Below are positions 1 to 8,216 of a DNA stretch of 41,687 nucleotides, piece after piece. The translations under genes were made by a program, and so were the position numbers. Below the pieces are notes generated by a model that did not search any database, had not been told where the DNA came from, and saw only the letters and a program-made list of their open reading frames with translations. Each line of letters opens with the position of its first letter. The stretch's first letter is position 1. This DNA comes from DATASD01 sp035478835. GTDB lineage: Bacteria > Patescibacteriota > Saccharimonadia > Saccharimonadales > UBA4665. Where the stretch lies: the NCBI GenBank assembly GCA_035478835.1, contig DATIJH010000011.1:1-41687 (forward strand), written 5' to 3'.

Positions 1-573
1 GCCGTAGACTCGGAAGGTCGACCAGACCTTGAAGCTGCTGTCGTTGGCACTGGTGCTAATGGGCGCGGTGTACAGGAAGGGCTGCAGGAAGTTGCTGTAC
101 ATCCAGTCGGTGAAGTTGGAGACGCCGTTGAAGATGGGACAAATGAGCCAGCCATCGTCCTCACTTACGTTCTCGCAGGTAGGTGCTTGCTTTGTTGATG
201 ATGGAGCGTTCGGATTTACACCACAGTTGTTTGGCGGTGGTACGTAGTTAACTTCTGAGGTACCTGATGGACAGGAACCATTTACTTTTGGGCCCAAACA
301 GCTATTGTAAAGGTCAACATATGTTGTACCGCCTGGGCAGGTTGGCGTTGTGGTTGGAAGCTGATCGCCAGCCCCGCCGCCGGTCCCTGGAGGGTTGCCG
401 CCCGTACAGCGCGGCAGAGTGCTGTTTGGTGGACATGGGTTGTCTGCAAAAACCTTACCGCTGGAACCACCGGTAAACTGCAGCGTACTAAATGCCGCTA
501 TAAACAGCATGGCCCCTAGCAGCAGAGCTCGCTTGCCGGATAACCACTTCGGGATACTTTTACCTTTTACCAT
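1..573 (-). CDS. Secreted/membrane protein, N-terminal part; VirB6/TrbL-like of CPR type IV secretion loci (partial)
   Basis: An open frame on the minus strand starts with ATG at 573 and runs off the window edge, giving 191 residues without a stop. The N-terminus is a signal peptide: basic start, hydrophobic stretch about residues 14-32, then a likely cleavage after VFA near residue 40. A Cys/Pro/Gly-rich extracellular segment follows, with Cys in CPP, CPGG, CLGP, CPSG and CGVN contexts. Next comes a block containing WLICPIFNGVSNFTDWMYSN and KVWSTFR. That block resembles the lead-in to the transmembrane bundle of VirB6/TrbL-like proteins of Saccharibacteria and Parcubacteria; this is recalled, not searched. 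A TATAAT lies 12 nt upstream and overlaps the stop of the response regulator gene. The membrane part lies outside the window, so the family call is tentative. Confidence 0.55.
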   Translation of the reverse strand, partial: MVKGKSIPKWLSGKRALLLGAMLFIAAFSTLQFTGGSSGKVFADNPCPPNSTLPRCTGGNPPGTGGGAGDQLPTTTPTCPGGTTYVDLYNSCLGPKVNGSCPSGTSEVNYVPPPNNCGVNPNAPSSTKQAPTCENVSEDDGWLICPIFNGVSNFTDWMYSNFLQPFLYTAPISTSANDSSFKVWSTFRVYG

Positions 574-586
574 CTGACATGTTCCA

Positions 587-988
587 TTATATGCCAAGAT
601 GGTGTTTGATGCGATCAATTACGTCCGTAATTACAACTTGTGATTTTACGAGATACTCGTCCACCCCAAGCGCCTCGGCGCGCTGTTTGTCGCTCTCTTG
701 GCTCAGTGCCGTTAATATAATGATCTTCAGGTTTGCAGTTTCTGGTGTGTTGCGAAGGATGTCGAGCACGTCGAATCCGCTCACCTTTGGCATCATAACA
801 TCGAGCAATACAAGGTCGGGTTTGTAGCTGACGGCGGTCGCGAGCGCGTCCTCACCGTTCGCCACGCGCATGACATCAAAGCCTTCGGCTTGCAGCCGTA
901 CAATATATACATTGGCGAGTGCGTCATCGTCCTCGACTAAAAGAATACGCTTTTTGTGTTCAGCCGCTGAATGATTGACAGAATCCAT
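587..988 (-). CDS. Stand-alone CheY-like response regulator receiver protein
   Basis: The 133-residue product is a single receiver domain with no output domain. It shows the acidic pocket at Glu19-Asp20-Asp21, the phospho-acceptor Asp63 in LLDVMMP, Thr93 in ILTAL, and Lys115 in YLVKS, so all residues needed for phosphorylation and switching are present. The first 12 residues are a polar tail. No histidine kinase is visible nearby, so the partner is unknown. The ATG at 988 lies 7 nt after a TAGCGT box, which is itself 17 nt from TTGCAA, suggesting a leaderless message. Such single-domain regulators usually act by protein-protein contact. Confidence 0.9.
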   Translation of the reverse strand: MDSVNHSAAEHKKRILLVEDDDALANVYIVRLQAEGFDVMRVANGEDALATAVSYKPDLVLLDVMMPKVSGFDVLDILRNTPETANLKIIILTALSQESDKQRAEALGVDEYLVKSQVVITDVIDRIKHHLGI

Positions 989-1024
989 ACTGCTTACGCT
1001 ACCTCATTTACAATGCTTTTGCAA
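989..1024 (-). promoter_or_regulatory. Sigma-70-like promoter of the response regulator gene
   Basis: On the minus strand TTGCAA (1024-1019) and TAGCGT (1001-996) are 17 nt apart. The -10 box ends 7 nt before the ATG, so transcription would begin at or next to the start codon. Read from sequence; not experimentally shown. Confidence 0.5.
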
Positions 1025-1046
1025 CAAAAAATTAGGTGTAAGGAAA

Positions 1047-2648
1047 CTACTTCTCGAGGCTCTTGATGAAGCCGTAAAACATTGGGTGAGCCCGATTGGG
1101 TCGCGACTTGAATTCAGGATGGAATTGGCTCGCCAAGAAAAAGGGATGGTCCTGCGCTTCGATAATTTCTACCAGGTTGTTATCTGGATTGAGGCCGGAA
1201 ACGGCGATGCCCCACGCCTCGTATTGGTCACGGTATTCATTGTTACATTCGCCGCGGTGGCGGTGGCGCTCGGCGATTTCAGATGCGCCATATAAGCGCT
1301 CGGCCAGGCTGCCGGCGGTAAGCTTGCATTTGTATTCACCGAGCCGCATGGTGCCGCCTGTGTTTTCCTTGCCTTTTTGGCCGGACATAGTATTAATGAC
1401 GAGTTCGGAACTTTTCGGATCGAGCTCGAACGTGGTCGCCTTAGCAATGCCGGCATTGCGCGCGGCAGCAATAACCGCCATCTGCAAGCCTAAGCATAGG
1501 CCAAGGTACGGTTTTTTGTTCTTCAGGCAATATTGCGCCGCTTTGATTTTGCCTTCGAGGCCACGCTGCCCGAATCCGCCCGGCACTACAATGCCGTCGA
1601 ATGACTCAAGTTCCTTGGCAACGCCGGCCGGCGACTTATCGTCAAGCGCTTCAGCGTCAATCCACTCAATGGTAAGACCGGCGTCATTCCACCATGCGGC
1701 GTGGCGCAATGCCTCAAATACCGACATATACGTATCCTGGTTGTCGAGATATTTAGCAACTACGGCCACGCGAACTTGGTTGGGGTGCTTTGCGGTTGCC
1801 CGTTCTACCACTTCACGCCAGGTAGCGAGATCCGGTTTGCGCGTTTTAAGACCAAGTTTCTGGCAGATTACATCAGCGGTGCCTTCATCTTCAAGCGAGA
1901 GCGGCACCTCGTAAATAGTTGGCGCGTTGGGCATCAGTGCGATGGCCTGCTCGTCAACACCGCAAAACAATGCGAGTTTGCGCTTGAGCGTCGGGCTTGC
2001 CGGCTCCTCACTGCGTGCTACCAGAATATTTGGCGCGATGCCCATGCCCCGCAGATCGCGGACTGAATTTTGCGCCGGCTTAGTCTTGATCTCGCCGCTT
2101 GCGCCAAGGTACGGCATATACACAACGTGGACGTAGAGACAATTTTCGGAGCCCGTCCGCAAACCGAATTCACGGATCGCCTCAAGAAAACTCTGACTCT
2201 CCAAGTCACCCACCGTGCCGCCGATTTCTACAATATGTACATCGAAGCCCTTGCCCGCTTCACTTATATACTCCTGAATAGCGTTCATGACATGTGGCAC
2301 AATTTGCACTGATGCCCCTTGGTACTTACCGTCGCGTTCATCCTGGATGACCTTACGCAACACGCGGCCGCTCATGAGCGAGCTCTGCTGGGTCAATTCC
2401 TGGTCGAGAAAGCGTTCGTAATGACCCAGATCGAGATCTGTTTCAGCGCCGTCCTTCGTAACAAAACACTCGCCGTGCTCGCGCGGGTTCAGCGTGCCGG
2501 CATCAACGTTGAGGTACGGATCGCACTTTTGAAGGTTTACGCTGAGGCCACGGGCCTTAAGGTTGTGGGCAATGGAAGCGGCAGTGATACCCTTTCCTAA
2601 TCCAGAAAGTACACCACCAGTTACAAACACATACTTTGTCTGAGCCAA
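1047..2648 (-). CDS. pyrG: CTP synthase (glutamine-hydrolysing)
   Basis: The 533-residue product makes CTP from UTP, ATP and glutamine. The N-terminal synthetase domain (about 1-270) has the P-loop-like GGVLSGLGKG near residue 11, the block from DPYLNVDAGT to DLDLGHYERF (43-80), and GGTVGDLE (143-150). The C-terminal class I glutamine amidotransferase domain has PGGFGQRG (356-363), the nucleophile Cys385 in LGLCLG, and His510/Glu512 in FHPEF. Length and domain order are normal for the family. The start is a TTG at 2648, chosen because AAGGGG lies about 8 nt upstream and the family N-terminus MxxTKYVFVTGG begins there. A 63-nt gap separates it from the upstream protease gene. Confidence 0.97.
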   Translation of the reverse strand: MAQTKYVFVTGGVLSGLGKGITAASIAHNLKARGLSVNLQKCDPYLNVDAGTLNPREHGECFVTKDGAETDLDLGHYERFLDQELTQQSSLMSGRVLRKVIQDERDGKYQGASVQIVPHVMNAIQEYISEAGKGFDVHIVEIGGTVGDLESQSFLEAIREFGLRTGSENCLYVHVVYMPYLGASGEIKTKPAQNSVRDLRGMGIAPNILVARSEEPASPTLKRKLALFCGVDEQAIALMPNAPTIYEVPLSLEDEGTADVICQKLGLKTRKPDLATWREVVERATAKHPNQVRVAVVAKYLDNQDTYMSVFEALRHAAWWNDAGLTIEWIDAEALDDKSPAGVAKELESFDGIVVPGGFGQRGLEGKIKAAQYCLKNKKPYLGLCLGLQMAVIAAARNAGIAKATTFELDPKSSELVINTMSGQKGKENTGGTMRLGEYKCKLTAGSLAERLYGASEIAERHRHRGECNNEYRDQYEAWGIAVSGLNPDNNLVEIIEAQDHPFFLASQFHPEFKSRPNRAHPMFYGFIKSLEK

Positions 2649-2711
2649 TGCCTCAACCCCTTAAATCTTAGGAATATAGTAGCGGAAACTACCGGCGCGC
2701 GCAAGAAAATT

Positions 2712-3974
2712 CTATTGTTTTATTTGCGTTTGCAGCCATGCAACCGCGCTGTCCTGCTGCGGATCTTGCTTGTTTTGGTAGTCGCTGTCGCTCATAGTAA
2801 CCGCATGGTCAGGAGTAATGCCCTGCTTGTTGATATTTTGGCCGTTCGGGCGATACCACTTGGCAACAGTTACTTTTAGCTCGGCGCCGCCGGCAAGCCC
2901 TATAATACTTTGAACGCTTCCTTTACCGTAACTCTTTACACCGAACAGCGTCGCGGCATTGTTGTCGCGCAGTGCGCCGGCGGTAATTTCACTGGCGCTG
3001 GCGCTGCCGCCATTAATGAGCACGGCCGTCGGCATGCCGTAGAGCGTATGATCGCCGCTTGAGTTGTAGGTGTTTGTAACGGTGTTGCCGCGTTTTTCCT
3101 GCAGAATAGTCTTGCCACTTGGCAGCCAGAGGCTTGAAACATCGACTGCGGCCGTCAGTAAACCGCCCGGATTATCACGCAAATCAAGCACCACCGCCTT
3201 TACACCGGCTTGTTTGAATTGGTCGGCAGCCTTTTTGGCGAGGTCGGACGTATCGTCACTAAATTGCGTGATTTGCATATACCCGATGTTTCCGGACAAA
3301 ATTTTTGTGTTCACACTGGGGACTTTTATGTCGTCACGCGTAATAGTGAAGCTTAGCGTCTGTGTGCCGCGCAAAACTTTGAGTGTTACTTTTGTGCCTT
3401 TGGCGCCGCGAATCATACTTACCGCCGAATCAACGGACATGCCAGATGTGCTGGTACCGTTAATGTCGGTGATGATGTCTTGGGCGCGCAAACCCGCATT
3501 CGCTGCCGGAAAGCCGTTGATTGGTGCGATAATCTGTAAATTGCCCTGTGCGTCCTGGCCGAGCTCGGCACCGATGCCGCTAAACGTACCGCCTAACTCA
3601 TCATTAAACTGTTTGGCAGCACTTGCACTGAAGTATTCGGTGTACGGATCGCCAGTCGCGCTCGTTAAGCCCGATTTAAGCCCGTCCAGTAATTTATTGG
3701 CGTCCAGCGTGCCGTCGTAATTAGTTTTGAGCTCCTGGTACACTTCGTTCACCGTTGCATAATTCAGCGTGGCCGGCAGGTTGCCCGTAGCAGTGTGGGC
3801 GCTCAGATCAATGCGGCCGCTACCGACTTCGATTCCCAACGCAAAAATCACTAGTAATGCCAAGAATCCAGCAATGAGCCTGCCGGTACTGGGCAGTTTG
3901 AATTCACGTACCGCCGTTCCTTTTTCGCCCTTATCGTGGTCAGTAAATATATGCTGCGAATCGTCGTCGCTCAC
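2712..3974 (-). CDS. Carboxyl-terminal processing protease, S41 family (CtpA/CtpB-like)
   Basis: A membrane-anchored serine protease of 420 residues. A short cytoplasmic tail precedes one transmembrane segment (about 33-52). A PDZ domain spans about 130-210, with GIGAELG and ANAGLRAQD, and the S41 core follows with DLRDNPGGLL near 265. The catalytic dyad is Ser326 in NGGSASASE and Lys351 in YGKGSVQ, the usual 25 residues apart. GTG at 3974 is preferred as start over the adjacent TTG (3977) because GGGGG is 5 nt upstream of the GTG and only 2 nt from the TTG. A TATAAT lies near 4010-4015. It follows ftsE-ftsX and the CHAP hydrolase, the position of ctpB in Firmicutes, and probably processes envelope proteins. 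Confidence 0.93.
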   Translation of the reverse strand: MSDDDSQHIFTDHDKGEKGTAVREFKLPSTGRLIAGFLALLVIFALGIEVGSGRIDLSAHTATGNLPATLNYATVNEVYQELKTNYDGTLDANKLLDGLKSGLTSATGDPYTEYFSASAAKQFNDELGGTFSGIGAELGQDAQGNLQIIAPINGFPAANAGLRAQDIITDINGTSTSGMSVDSAVSMIRGAKGTKVTLKVLRGTQTLSFTITRDDIKVPSVNTKILSGNIGYMQITQFSDDTSDLAKKAADQFKQAGVKAVVLDLRDNPGGLLTAAVDVSSLWLPSGKTILQEKRGNTVTNTYNSSGDHTLYGMPTAVLINGGSASASEITAGALRDNNAATLFGVKSYGKGSVQSIIGLAGGAELKVTVAKWYRPNGQNINKQGITPDHAVTMSDSDYQNKQDPQQDSAVAWLQTQIKQ

Positions 3975-4029
3975 CAAAACCCCCGTACATCAAAATGTTT
4001 ATGCTCTGATTATAGCAGGACTTGCCAGA

Positions 4030-5190
4030 TTAGAAATGCAGAAATTGCAGGCCGGTTGTGTAGCGCCAGCCTTCGCTGTATTGGCCGTCGAGGTTGGCGT
4101 TGTATTGGCTAACGTAGATTGCTTGTTGGCCGTTAATGGTGCCGACTACTTCGACGTACATTGCGTGGCCATATGCGCCGGCGGTGCTAATGGCGATAGA
4201 GCCTGGTGTTGGATTGTTGTCTACCGGAATACCGTAAGCGCGCGCATCTGCCGGCCACTGGTTGGCATTACCCGAGCCGCCCCAATATGGCATGTCGTGG
4301 TTATTTTTGCCGGCCAAAAAGTCTTGATGGACTTTAAATGCCGTCCATGAAACGCATTCGCGGTTGTACATACCCCAATCGTCGATGATCGAATCCTGCG
4401 GCGCGTTAGCCCAAACGTTCGGATAACCCCCGTGGTTGGGGTCGCCCTTCATGTTACCAATATTGTAGCGAGCGTTTAGGATGGCTTGCTGGCGACGCAA
4501 ATCACCAATCTTGGACTGGTTAGAATTAATCTGCTGGTTGTACGCCGCTTGTTGATCCTGGTTGTACGCCAGCAAACTGTTTTGCTGCGCTTGAGCCGAG
4601 GCAAGCTGGCTCTGTTGTGCTTGCTGGTCTTTTAGGAGCTGGTCGACTTGCGCTTTCTGATCATTGAGTTTGTTTTGCAGCTGCGTGATCGTTTTGAGCG
4701 TATCCTGGATTTTATTCTGAACGCTCGTGCGGTATTCCTGCTTATCGACAAAATCACTGAGGTTTTTGCTGGTTGCCAGCATTTCGATAGTCGTGATCTG
4801 GCCGTCGACATACATCGACTTGATGTCATCGCCAAGGATGGCACGCTGCTGATCAAGCTTGATTTGGTTAGCCTGAATCTGCGCCTGCAATGATTGCTGT
4901 TGCGCCAAGTTAGCGTTAATTTGCGTCTGCAGAGCCGAAATTTGCGCCTGCAAACGGTTAATAGCGTCCTGATAGCTGGCAGCCTGCGCCTGTAAGCCGC
5001 TGACAAGCGATTGCGTTTGTGAGTTTTGAGCGCGCAGCGCGTTAATCTGATCGTCAAACTGGTCGGCGCGGACGTTCTTGCTATTTGGAGTCAATGCACC
5101 GCAGACCACCAGCAAACTCGCCACTGTCACAATTGGCAGTGAGACGATTTTTGACGCTTTCGCGTTGGTTTTGATCTGTTTTTTTTGCAT
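4030..5190 (-). CDS. Secreted coiled-coil protein with C-terminal CHAP peptidoglycan hydrolase domain (PcsB-like)
   Basis: The 386-residue protein has a signal peptide (basic start, hydrophobic about 15-33, cleavage near VRA-DQ). A long Gln/Ala-rich coiled coil (about 48-245) follows, then a CHAP domain with Cys279 in RECVSW and His342 in GHAMYVE as the presumed catalytic pair. The layout matches PcsB-type hydrolases, in which the coiled coil binds the extracellular loop of FtsX. The gene lies directly downstream of ftsX, so it is the likely FtsEX-controlled hydrolase. ATG at 5190 is preferred because it gives a normal signal peptide; upstream in-frame starts at 5223 and 5289 exist. A TTGCGA-17-TATGCT promoter overlaps the 5223 start, which supports 5190. 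Confidence 0.9.
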   Translation of the reverse strand: MQKKQIKTNAKASKIVSLPIVTVASLLVVCGALTPNSKNVRADQFDDQINALRAQNSQTQSLVSGLQAQAASYQDAINRLQAQISALQTQINANLAQQQSLQAQIQANQIKLDQQRAILGDDIKSMYVDGQITTIEMLATSKNLSDFVDKQEYRTSVQNKIQDTLKTITQLQNKLNDQKAQVDQLLKDQQAQQSQLASAQAQQNSLLAYNQDQQAAYNQQINSNQSKIGDLRRQQAILNARYNIGNMKGDPNHGGYPNVWANAPQDSIIDDWGMYNRECVSWTAFKVHQDFLAGKNNHDMPYWGGSGNANQWPADARAYGIPVDNNPTPGSIAISTAGAYGHAMYVEVVGTINGQQAIYVSQYNANLDGQYSEGWRYTTGLQFLHF

Positions 5191-5254
5191 AGTTTTTGTT
5201 CTTTTTATGCTTATTCTTAGCATATCATACCCCCGCAACCCTCGCAAGATGATG

Positions 5255-5289
5255 ATGCTCACCGCCAGTTTAACACCTACGGTGAGCAT
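5255..5289. repeat. Perfect 10-bp inverted repeat between ftsX and the CHAP gene
   Basis: ATGCTCACCG (5255-5264) and CGGTGAGCAT (5280-5289) are perfect reverse complements with a 15-nt loop. No T-tract follows on either strand, so it is not a standard Rho-independent terminator. It lies 19 nt after the ftsX stop and upstream of the CHAP gene promoter; it could be an operator, an RNA stability element or a U-less terminator. Confidence 0.6.
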
Positions 5290-5308
5290 TACTTTAATAC
5301 TGTAAAGT

Positions 5309-6259
5309 TTATTTTATGCTTTTAAATTTGAGATAGCGCCGTGTAGCAACGACAGACGATGCGGCACCAATTAGTATACCAAGCAATAATTGCACGGTCA
5401 AAAGCATCCAAAAGTGCTTACTAAAATAACCGGCCGCATAACCGATATCGAGCAGGCCAAGGCTGCTGGCCTGAAGTGCCGAGGACGAAGCTATAAACAA
5501 CGCATTAATGAGTAGCACCGAAATAACCGCCGAAAGCACTCCGTACACGATACTCTCCACCACAAATGGCCCGCGGATGTACCAGGTACCCGCACCAAGC
5601 AGTCGCATAATCGTCAGCTCGTCGCGCCGGTTAAAGATCGCCATTTGGATCGTGTTAAAAATGATAAGCACTGAAATGAGCGTGAAGACTAACACGGCTA
5701 CTATGCCGGCGCGCCGCAATATGCTGGTAGCGTGGGCGATTTTGTCGATCGCCGCCTTGCGGTCACCGTTATACGAGGGCGAATCTGAAGTCTGCAGCGC
5801 AGCATTTGCGGGCTTGGCTAAAAAGACTTTGATATCCTGGATTTTATTGAGGTCGCGCGGCTTAACCTGGATCGTCGCCGGCAGCGGGTTTTCAGTTTCG
5901 GAAATCGCCATAAGCAGCTGCTGGTTGCCGGCGTTCTGCTGCTTGTAGTTTTGCAGCGCCTGGTCTTTTGATAAATACGTCACCGATTGCACGTTCGGCT
6001 GCTCGCGCAATTGCTTCAGCAAATTGTCGCGCTGTGCCACTGTTACGTTGTCCTGCAGGTACACCGAGACGTCGATTTTACTCGTAATATTCGCGATTGT
6101 ATTCGAAAACGTGGCGTTCGTAATGACCGAGAACAGCACAATAGTCAGCGTCACAACCATTACCGCCATGGCAGCTATGGCGAGCCAGGCATTGCGCACA
6201 AAATTGACAAGCCCGGCGCGGATAACCCGCGAAAATGTAATTAACCTGCGATGCTTCAT
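5309..6259 (-). CDS. ftsX: Cell division ABC transporter permease FtsX
   Basis: The 316-residue protein has the FtsX plan: cytoplasmic basic N-terminus, first transmembrane helix about 22-44, extracellular loop about 48-180, and three further helices near 183-206, 233-256 and 282-305. The loop contains the SVYLQDNVT strand typical of the FtsX extracellular domain, and MRLLGAG is seen in the cytoplasmic turn. FtsX transmits ATP-driven movement from FtsE to peptidoglycan hydrolases outside the cell. Its ATG overlaps the ftsE stop in an ATGA junction, showing translational coupling. The next gene downstream encodes a coiled-coil/CHAP hydrolase, the expected output partner. Confidence 0.95.
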   Translation of the reverse strand: MKHRRLITFSRVIRAGLVNFVRNAWLAIAAMAVMVVTLTIVLFSVITNATFSNTIANITSKIDVSVYLQDNVTVAQRDNLLKQLREQPNVQSVTYLSKDQALQNYKQQNAGNQQLLMAISETENPLPATIQVKPRDLNKIQDIKVFLAKPANAALQTSDSPSYNGDRKAAIDKIAHATSILRRAGIVAVLVFTLISVLIIFNTIQMAIFNRRDELTIMRLLGAGTWYIRGPFVVESIVYGVLSAVISVLLINALFIASSSALQASSLGLLDIGYAAGYFSKHFWMLLTVQLLLGILIGAASSVVATRRYLKFKSIK

Positions 6260-6939
6260 ATGTTATATTCTGCCCGTGCCCGGTCGCTGGCAATTTTACC
6301 GTGCTGAATGGTGACGACGCGGCGTTTTAAGGTGTTTACGATCTCTTGGTTGTGCGTGGTCAGCAGGACGGTCGTGCCATAGCGGTTGATTTTTTCGAGT
6401 ACTTTAATGACATCCCAGGCGTGTTTGGGGTCGAGGTTTCCGGTTGGCTCGTCGGCGATCAGAATCTTGGGCTGGCGCACGATGGCGCGCGCAATGGCTA
6501 CGCGCTGGCGCTCACCGCCGGAAAGTTCGAGCGGCATATTCTTTTCTTTGCCGCGCAAATTGACGATGTCGAGCACTTTTGGCACCGTATGACGAATTTC
6601 GCGGTTGCCCATACCAACAATTTCGAGCGCGAACGCCACATTTTCAAACACGGTACGATTCGGCAGCAGTTTGAAGTCTTGAAAAACAACACCGATGCGG
6701 CGGCGCAGTAGCGGAATATCGCGATCGCGCAGTTTGTCGTAATCGACACCGCCAACAATTATTTTGCCGGACGTCGGCTTTTCTTCGCGGGTTAACAGGC
6801 GTAGCAAAGTAGTTTTACCGGCACCGCTTTGCCCTACCACAATCACAAATTCCTTGGGCTCGACATGCAAACTAATGCGGTCGAGCGCCGGTGGCATGTT
6901 CCGGTTATAGGTCTTTGTTACCCTATCAAGCAAAATCAT
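6256..6939 (-). CDS. ftsE: Cell division ATP-binding protein FtsE
   Basis: A 227-residue ABC ATPase with Walker A GQSGAGKT (36-43), the signature LSGGERQRVAIARA, Walker B ILIADEPTGNLD with the catalytic Glu, and an H-loop His in TTHNQE. It pairs with FtsX, the overlapping next gene, to power peptidoglycan hydrolase activation during division. The ATG at 6939 has no Shine-Dalgarno sequence. Instead TATAAT ends 7 nt upstream, so the mRNA is probably leaderless. The upstream neighbour is prfB, as in Bacillus. Confidence 0.97.
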   Translation of the reverse strand: MILLDRVTKTYNRNMPPALDRISLHVEPKEFVIVVGQSGAGKTTLLRLLTREEKPTSGKIIVGGVDYDKLRDRDIPLLRRRIGVVFQDFKLLPNRTVFENVAFALEIVGMGNREIRHTVPKVLDIVNLRGKEKNMPLELSGGERQRVAIARAIVRQPKILIADEPTGNLDPKHAWDVIKVLEKINRYGTTVLLTTHNQEIVNTLKRRVVTIQHGKIASDRARAEYNI

Positions 6940-6975
6940 TAGCCTTATTATAATGCAAAATAGTAATGGTGCAAA
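6940..6975 (-). promoter_or_regulatory. Promoter of ftsEX, leaderless arrangement
   Basis: On the minus strand TTTGCA (6975-6970), a 17-nt spacer and a perfect TATAAT (6952-6947) lie 7 nt before the ftsE ATG. The predicted transcription start falls at the start codon. Confidence 0.6.
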
Positions 6976-7014
6976 AAGATGAAGGGCCTTGCGGTGTTAC
7001 GAGCGCCTCTTCAT
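6973..7014 (-). terminator. Putative Rho-independent terminator after prfB
   Basis: On the minus strand ATGAAGAGG (7014-7006) pairs with CCCTTCAT (6986-6979) with one bulged A, followed by CTTTTTGC. It is about 115 nt past the prfB stop and directly before the ftsE promoter. The loop is long (19 nt), so strength is uncertain. The rest of the 190-nt gap to prfB holds no convincing gene. Confidence 0.45.
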
Positions 7015-7129
7015 GGTGTAGCAGACGCCTCTACCGCTGCCACCACAGGCGCCGTCGCCACTTCTATCTCGGCTCGATGCGCTAACGCATATTTATGCGA
7101 TATTGGAGCAACTCCATGCCGTACGCTCG

Positions 7130-8215
7130 CTACAATGACAAAGAGTAGTCTAAATATGCGTTGACGAAATCGTCGAGCGCGCCGTCCAGCACGGCGTCGG
7201 GATCACTGGTTTCGTGCCGCGTTCGTAAATCTTTTACCTGCTTATATGGATGCAGCACGTAGCTGCGAATCTGATTTCCCCACTCGGCCGATTGGTTCGG
7301 GCCTTTGATTTTTTCGAGTTGCTCCTGATGCTGTTCCAGCTGTAACTGCGCGAGCCGCGAGCGCAAAATCGTCAGCGCCGTTTCTTTGTTCTGCAGCTGC
7401 GAACGCTCGTTTTGGATTGCCACCGAAATACCGGTGGGTATGTGCGTGACGCGCACCGCAGAATCTGTAGTATTGACGCTTTGGCCGCCGTGGCCGCCAG
7501 AACGATAGACATCGATGCGCAAATCTTTTTCGTCGAGCGCAAGCTCGTTCGGCTGGTTGATCTTGGGCAGAACGTCGACTTTGGCAAAGCTGGTTTGGCG
7601 CAAATTGTCGGAATTAAACGGGCTGAGCCGCACCAAACGGTGCACGCCGTGTTCGCCCTTCAATTTGCCGTACACAAACGGGCCGCTCACCTCAAACGTC
7701 ACACTTTTAACACCGGCTTCGTCGCCAGTCGATTCTTCGACCATTGCAACTTGCATGCCAGCACGTTCGGCCCAGCGCACGTACATGCGCAACAACATTG
7801 CGGCCCAGTCCTGCGCATCAGTGCCGCCTGCACCGGCATGAATGCTTACAATTGCATCGTGGCCATCGTAGGGCCCGGCGAATTTGAGCTCTTCTTTAAG
7901 CGCATCAAAGTCTGCCTGCGCCTTATCAACCTGCGTTTCCAAATCTGATTGCAAGCTTTCATCGTGCAGTGCAAGCAACTCCAGCGCGTCGGCCAAGCTT
8001 TTTTGTAGTTCTTGCCAAGGCGTCAGGCGCTTTTCGAGCTTGGCCTGCTCTTTTGCAACGTCTTGTGCCGCCGCGGCATTCTGCCAAAAATCTGGCGCCG
8101 CCATTTGCGCATCCAGCGCATCTTTTTGTGCAATAAGCTTTGCGAAGCCGAGCCGCTCCAGCGCCTCATTCACCGCTGTTTGCAGGGCACGCGCACGGAG
8201 CTCAAGCTCGTGCAT
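7130..8215 (-). CDS. prfB: Peptide chain release factor 2
   Basis: The 361-residue product is full-length RF2. It has the helical domain 1, the stop-codon tripeptide SPF at 198-200 that reads UGA/UAA, and the peptidyl-tRNA hydrolysis motif GGQ at 243-245 in RSGGHGGQSVN. The ATG at 8215 is chosen because it follows the M16 peptidase stop by one nucleotide and gives the family N-terminus; an in-frame extension to 8320 lies inside that gene. No in-frame stop or CTTTGA slip site occurs near codon 26, so the autoregulatory frameshift found in many bacteria is absent. It is the third gene of a secA-M16-prfB operon. Confidence 0.96.
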   Translation of the reverse strand: MHELELRARALQTAVNEALERLGFAKLIAQKDALDAQMAAPDFWQNAAAAQDVAKEQAKLEKRLTPWQELQKSLADALELLALHDESLQSDLETQVDKAQADFDALKEELKFAGPYDGHDAIVSIHAGAGGTDAQDWAAMLLRMYVRWAERAGMQVAMVEESTGDEAGVKSVTFEVSGPFVYGKLKGEHGVHRLVRLSPFNSDNLRQTSFAKVDVLPKINQPNELALDEKDLRIDVYRSGGHGGQSVNTTDSAVRVTHIPTGISVAIQNERSQLQNKETALTILRSRLAQLQLEQHQEQLEKIKGPNQSAEWGNQIRSYVLHPYKQVKDLRTRHETSDPDAVLDGALDDFVNAYLDYSLSL

Positions 8216-8216
8216 G

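Noticed and set aside
1096..1914. Plus-strand open frame of 272 codons
   Set aside because: Shadow of pyrG on the other strand; no ribosome binding site and no domain.
6979..7164. Small plus-strand open frame in the prfB-ftsE gap
   Set aside because: It starts inside the terminator hairpin, runs into prfB and shows a composition unlike a protein.
7130..7270. Possible RF2 programmed frameshift or UGA recoding
   Set aside because: The RF2 frame is continuous, the SPF motif is intact, and UGA is used as a normal stop (for example in the LCP gene).
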